From NCBI RefSeq assembly GCF_002188465.1, contig NZ_NINW01000043.1, positions 1 through 64,000 of the forward strand: a DNA stretch of 64,000 nt. Direction: 5' to 3'. This DNA comes from Pigmentiphaga sp. NML080357. Its GTDB lineage: Bacteria > Pseudomonadota > Gammaproteobacteria > Burkholderiales > Burkholderiaceae_B. Made by a program: the position numbers and the translations under genes. Positions within the stretch are counted from its first letter, which is position 1; every line of letters starts with the position of its first letter. Below the pieces are notes generated by a model that was given only the letters and a program-made list of their open reading frames with translations, ran no database searches and was not told where the DNA came from. This document shows, piece after piece, positions 60,604 to 64,000 of this stretch.

Positions 60604-61761
60604 TCAGCAGGTGAAGGCGTCGAGGATACGGTCCGCGGCGCTGATGCGGCCGTCCAGATTCCTCGCGTACTCGGCCTTGGCGGCGGTCAGTTCGGCTTGC
60701 GAGCGTACCGATTGCTCGATGTCCATCCACTCGCAGGCAAAGGTATAGACAAAGGCGTTGCGCGCGAAGCGCGTTTCGCCATAGGCGTGCAGGCGATCCT
60801 GGATGCTGCCTTCGCCGGACGTCACGCACCGTGCCAGCACGTAGGCGTCCTCGACCGCCATCGCCGCGCCTGCCGTCAGGTGAGGCGGGACCACGTGCGC
60901 GGCATCGCCGCCCATCACGACCCGGCCGCGGTGCCAGGGGTAGGGCACGATGAAGGGCTCGAGCGCTCCGTATACGATCGGGCTCTCCGGCGTCAGGCTG
61001 TCTGCGATTTCCTTTACATAGGAACCGAACTGCGCCAGCCTTTCCTTCATCAGGAGGTGCATGGCGTCGGCGGCGAAGAACTCGGAAGGATCTTCCGGGC
61101 GAATGTTGAACAAGTACATCTTGTCCCGCGTGATGGGGATGGCGCCGGCCTTGCCGCGCACGCCCTGCATGAATTCCATGCCGGTGACGCAGTCGGGGCG
61201 GTCTACCTGGACGCGCCAAGCGCCGATGCCGCAGTGCCGAGGGCCGAACATGTCGCCAACGATGTAGCGGCGGGCGGTCGAGCGGATGCCATCGAAGCCG
61301 GCGACGAGGTCGTACTCGGCCTGTGCGCCGTCGCTGAACCGGATAGAGGTTCCATGCTCGCCGCCGAAGGTGGACACTTCGGCGCCCATGCGGAAGCGCA
61401 CGCCCAGCGCCTGCGCGCGCCGGCGCAGGATGTCATGCAGCACCGCGCGCGGCAATGCGCAGAACGCAGGAAGACCCATGCCGCCCATCAGGAAGCGGTG
61501 CTCGACGATCAAGACCCGGTCGGGATCGAACGTCGACATGTGGTTGTAAGAGAAACCGGTGTCCAGGATTTCCTCGAGCACGCCGAGTCGCCGATAGACG
61601 CGCAGCGCGCAGGCCGGTTGCCCCAGGCCGACGCCCGGCACGTTGAAGTCCGGGCGCTTCTCCAGCAGCTCGACTTCCCTTCCGTGCGATGCGAAGGCGA
61701 TCGCGGCGCTCAGGCCGCCGATGCCTCCGCCCACAACGAGAACCTTGTCGACGTCATTCAT
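60604..61761 (-). CDS. FAD-dependent aromatic hydroxylase (salicylate hydroxylase / NicC-like)
   Basis: The 385-residue protein has GGGIGG (about 11-16), a DG motif GFDGIRSTAR and the GD motif VVMGGDAAHVVPPHLTAGAAMAVEDA (here quoted in part as GGDAAHVVPPHLTAG). Group A hydroxylases of this size act on salicylate, 6-hydroxynicotinate and similar acids. Its start overlaps the amidase stop (ATGA), so an amide is probably cleaved first and the acid hydroxylated next. Substrate not assigned. Confidence 0.88.
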   Translation of the reverse strand: MNDVDKVLVVGGGIGGLSAAIAFASHGREVELLEKRPDFNVPGVGLGQPACALRVYRRLGVLEEILDTGFSYNHMSTFDPDRVLIVEHRFLMGGMGLPAFCALPRAVLHDILRRRAQALGVRFRMGAEVSTFGGEHGTSIRFSDGAQAEYDLVAGFDGIRSTARRYIVGDMFGPRHCGIGAWRVQVDRPDCVTGMEFMQGVRGKAGAIPITRDKMYLFNIRPEDPSEFFAADAMHLLMKERLAQFGSYVKEIADSLTPESPIVYGALEPFIVPYPWHRGRVVMGGDAAHVVPPHLTAGAAMAVEDAYVLARCVTSGEGSIQDRLHAYGETRFARNAFVYTFACEWMDIEQSVRSQAELTAAKAEYARNLDGRISAADRILDAFTC

Positions 61762-63119
61762 GGCGTACCCCCGGCGGCCGCGGATGCAGAGGCCTGTTGG
61801 ACCAGCCACCTGGAGATGGCGAACAGCCGGGCATCCTGATGGTGTCCGCCGACCACCTGCAGGCCCAGGGGCATGCCGCCGTCTTGCAGCAGCGGCAGGC
61901 TCAGCGCAGGCGCTCCGAGGTAAGAGGCCGGCACGTTGAACGATGGATCCCCCGTCGTTGCAAAGTCCGCCGGCGCGGCCGATACCGCGCCCAGCGTCAG
62001 GAGACAGTCATACGAGCTTGCCACGTCGCGCAGGCGGGCGCGCGCCGTTTCCCTGTCGCTCAGCGCCGCGGCGTAGTCCGCCTGGGTCATCGCTTCGCCC
62101 TGCGCCAGCCGCATGCGCATCGCGTCCGACATGCCGAGCGCGGGCTGCGCCCCGTACACGTTGAGCGGCCAGCGCATTTCCCATACGAGCACCCGCCATG
62201 TCTTGTCGAGCGCGCCGGCGATCGCCGATTCCAGCGCGGCGACCAAGAGGTCGTCGCCGGCGTCCGCGGTCTCGACGCCTGCCGACCGCAGCGCTTCTAC
62301 CTTGCGCTCGAACGCCGCTTTCACGTCCGCGGACGCGCTTTTCCAGCCGTCCGTCCGCAAGATCGCCACGCGGCGCGGTTTCTGCACGCCCCCCGGAAGA
62401 TCGGGACCGAGGACGCCGACATGGCCCGGGTCGCCGCCCGCGCGCATGGCGATCTGGCGCACGCTGATCCACATGTCGTCCAGGTGGCGGCCGATGATGC
62501 CCAGGCAGCTTTGGCTCAGGTAGTCGTAGACACCGCTGCGGTTCAGCCCGCCCCACGTGGGCTTGTAGCCGAATGCGCCGTTGTAGCTCGAGGGGCGCAG
62601 GGTGGAGCCTACGACCTGGGACGCGAGCGCGACCTGCACCATGCCGCTGCCCGCCGCTGCCGCGGAGCCCGACGAGGATCCGCCCGGCGTGCGGCTGAGG
62701 TCATGCGGGTTCCGGGTGGGGTAATGAAGCTCAGTAGAAGCGAACTCGGTCGTGGTGGTCTTGCCGATGACGATCGCGCCGGCCGCTTTCATCGCCGCCA
62801 CGCACGCGGCATCGCGGCCGGACTGGAACCGCTCCAGCGCCGGGAGCCCTTGGCCGGTGGGAAAGTCCAGGGTTTCGATGATGTCCTTGACGCCGATCAC
62901 CATGCCGTCGATGGGCGACAAAGGGGTGTTCGAGCGCCAGCGCTTTTCCGCGGCGGCGGCCGCGCGGCGCGCGCCATCCGTATCCAGGCAGACGAAAGCG
63001 CGCACGCCTGGCTCTCGTTTGGCAATGATCTCCAAGTGTTCCTCCAATACGGCCACGGGAGAGTCCGAGCCGGTACGAAAAGCCTCGCCGCGCGAGGCAT
63101 ATGAGGTGGATGTCATCAT
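61758..63119 (-). CDS. Amidase (amidase signature family)
   Basis: The 453-residue protein has the Ser-cisSer-Lys triad of the amidase signature: K78 in GVKDII, cis-Ser in GGSSSGS (146-152) and the nucleophile S172 in GSTLRP. It hydrolyses an amide to the acid and ammonia. ATG 63119 is preferred; ATG 63116 and a GTG at 63128 are also open. It is upstream of and coupled to the FAD hydroxylase. The 214-base region before it (63129-63342) is AT-rich and holds the divergent promoter with the next gene. Confidence 0.9.
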   Translation of the reverse strand: MMTSTSYASRGEAFRTGSDSPVAVLEEHLEIIAKREPGVRAFVCLDTDGARRAAAAAEKRWRSNTPLSPIDGMVIGVKDIIETLDFPTGQGLPALERFQSGRDAACVAAMKAAGAIVIGKTTTTEFASTELHYPTRNPHDLSRTPGGSSSGSAAAAGSGMVQVALASQVVGSTLRPSSYNGAFGYKPTWGGLNRSGVYDYLSQSCLGIIGRHLDDMWISVRQIAMRAGGDPGHVGVLGPDLPGGVQKPRRVAILRTDGWKSASADVKAAFERKVEALRSAGVETADAGDDLLVAALESAIAGALDKTWRVLVWEMRWPLNVYGAQPALGMSDAMRMRLAQGEAMTQADYAAALSDRETARARLRDVASSYDCLLTLGAVSAAPADFATTGDPSFNVPASYLGAPALSLPLLQDGGMPLGLQVVGGHHQDARLFAISRWLVQQASASAAAGGTP

Positions 63120-63342
63120 GGATAGCACTCTGGAATCGTATTTATGTAATTGATCTAAGTCACTAATTTTCGCATATTCTCCGATACTTTTGGGATAAGT
63201 GCCAGGGGGACGGAAATATTGGGATTCGGCTGGCCGGGGTCGTCCCGAATCGTCTCAGTATGTGAGAAACTCCATTGACGCCAAGCGCGACGGCAGGGAT
63301 AGTTCGCCCAACAGGAATGGCAAGACATTGGGTGGAACAATC

Positions 63343-64000
63343 ATGGAATTGGGCGCATCGCTGCATCATCTGCATTTGACCTCGCCGGACCCGCAGCGGC
63401 TGGCGGATTTCTATGCCCGTACGCACGGCTTCATGGCCGCCAGGGCGGGCGATCGCTGGGTGTGTGCCGCGCCGGGACGCACCCTGGTGCTGTCCGCCGG
63501 CCCGGCGAACCAGCTGGCTTACGCGGCTTTCGGTTTCGCCGATGACGGCGCGTGGCGGGCATTCCGGGCAAAGGTGGCAAAACACGCGGCGGCGGAAGTG
63601 CCGCCGCTTCCCGTGGCGTGCGACGATGCGCTCGCCGTGCGCGACCCGGACGGCAATCTGATCGTCTTCGCGCTGCGCCCGGGCGCGCCTGATGGGGCAC
63701 CTTCGGCGGACGGCCTGCCTCCGGCGCATTTGCAGCATTTCGCGCTGCGGACCACCGACCCGGCGCCCATGCTGGCGTTCTACGAGGGCGTACTGGGATT
63801 CACGCTTTCGGATAGGGTGCAGGACGACGAAGGGACGCTGCGCGCCTGCTTCCTGCGCACCGAGAATCTGCATCATGCGCTGGCGCTGTTCCGCGCGCCC
63901 ATGCAGTGCTTCGACCATCAGTCGTTCGAGACCACTTCCTGGGACGACATGAAAACCTGGGGCGACCACATGGCCGCCATCCGCGAAACCATCGTCTGGG
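63343..64000 (+). CDS. Glyoxalase-fold (VOC) dioxygenase, partial at right edge
   Basis: At least 219 residues are present and no stop is reached. Two VOC units are visible. The first begins LHHLHLTSPDPQRLADFY and the second LQHFALRTTDPAPMLAFYEGVLGF, each with a leading His. This two-domain layout is that of type I extradiol dioxygenases such as 2,3-dihydroxybiphenyl dioxygenase. It is divergent from the amidase-hydroxylase pair, so it may cleave the product of that hydroxylase. The start is ATG 63343, without a strong Shine-Dalgarno. Confidence 0.8.
   Translation, partial: MELGASLHHLHLTSPDPQRLADFYARTHGFMAARAGDRWVCAAPGRTLVLSAGPANQLAYAAFGFADDGAWRAFRAKVAKHAAAEVPPLPVACDDALAVRDPDGNLIVFALRPGAPDGAPSADGLPPAHLQHFALRTTDPAPMLAFYEGVLGFTLSDRVQDDEGTLRACFLRTENLHHALALFRAPMQCFDHQSFETTSWDDMKTWGDHMAAIRETIVW

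Overview
The window is GC-rich (coding DNA strongly biased to G/C in third positions), densely packed and overwhelmingly catabolic. Six stand-alone periplasmic Bug receptors (TctC-like), hydrolase/dioxygenase operons, TcuAB, an AcnB-type aconitase and GC-rich extragenic repeats at gene junctions all point to a betaproteobacterium of the Alcaligenaceae, most likely Bordetella or Achromobacter. This is inferred from gene content; no rRNA or species marker is present. No tRNA, phage, insertion sequence or CRISPR array was seen.

Layout. 0-2.5 kb: an FAD oxidoreductase and a Bug receptor. 2.5-12.1 kb: regulatory and housekeeping genes (LuxR-type regulator, diguanylate cyclase, AlkB-like dioxygenase, a GTPase/DUF2868 pair, PhnD-like receptor, GntR regulator, PfkB kinase, a 49-residue membrane protein). 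12.1-15.5 kb: a LysR regulator divergent from an M20 amidohydrolase and a Bug gene. 15.5-21.0 kb: a LysR regulator divergent from a salicylate 5-hydroxylase-like system (nagAa, nagG, nagH, nagAb order) followed by a PchB/chorismate-mutase-like gene and a Bug gene. 21.2-32.1 kb: a TetR regulator, a nitronate monooxygenase-like gene and a long operon (acyl-CoA ligase, Bug, LigA/LigB ring cleavage, ring-hydroxylating dioxygenase alpha/beta, cis-dihydrodiol dehydrogenase, C-C hydrolase, HpaH-like hydratase, HpaI-like aldolase) that encodes nearly a complete meta-cleavage route.

32.1-36.2 kb: a Bug gene divergent from a glyoxalase-fold dioxygenase, an MhpA-like hydroxylase and an IclR regulator. 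36.2-48.6 kb: a second IclR regulator divergent from an eleven-gene operon (ThDP enzyme, SDR lacking its catalytic residues, beta-propeller, glyoxalase-fold protein, AA_synth family protein, alpha/beta hydrolase, NIPSNAP protein, MhpA-like hydroxylase, sulfatase, Bug, aldehyde dehydrogenase). This gene combination matches no pathway I recognise and is the best candidate for an undescribed catabolic system. 48.6-54.6 kb: TcuB/TcuA, a Tat-type serine hydrolase, a LysR regulator and a truncated small protein. 54.8-57.5 kb: acnB with its own promoter, operator-like palindrome and terminator. 57.6-64 kb: a TRAP transporter divergently split around two palindromes, an amidase/FAD-hydroxylase pair, and a glyoxalase-fold gene running off the right edge.

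The most striking non-coding signal is a tandem array of three 81-bp GC-rich units at the 5' end of the dihydrodiol dehydrogenase gene (28499-28741). Each unit is a multiple of three, stays in frame and carries its own Shine-Dalgarno sequence plus start codon. Related GC-rich repeats sit at two other gene starts (29553-29598 and 33761-33850), where they have become a ribosome-binding region or coding sequence.
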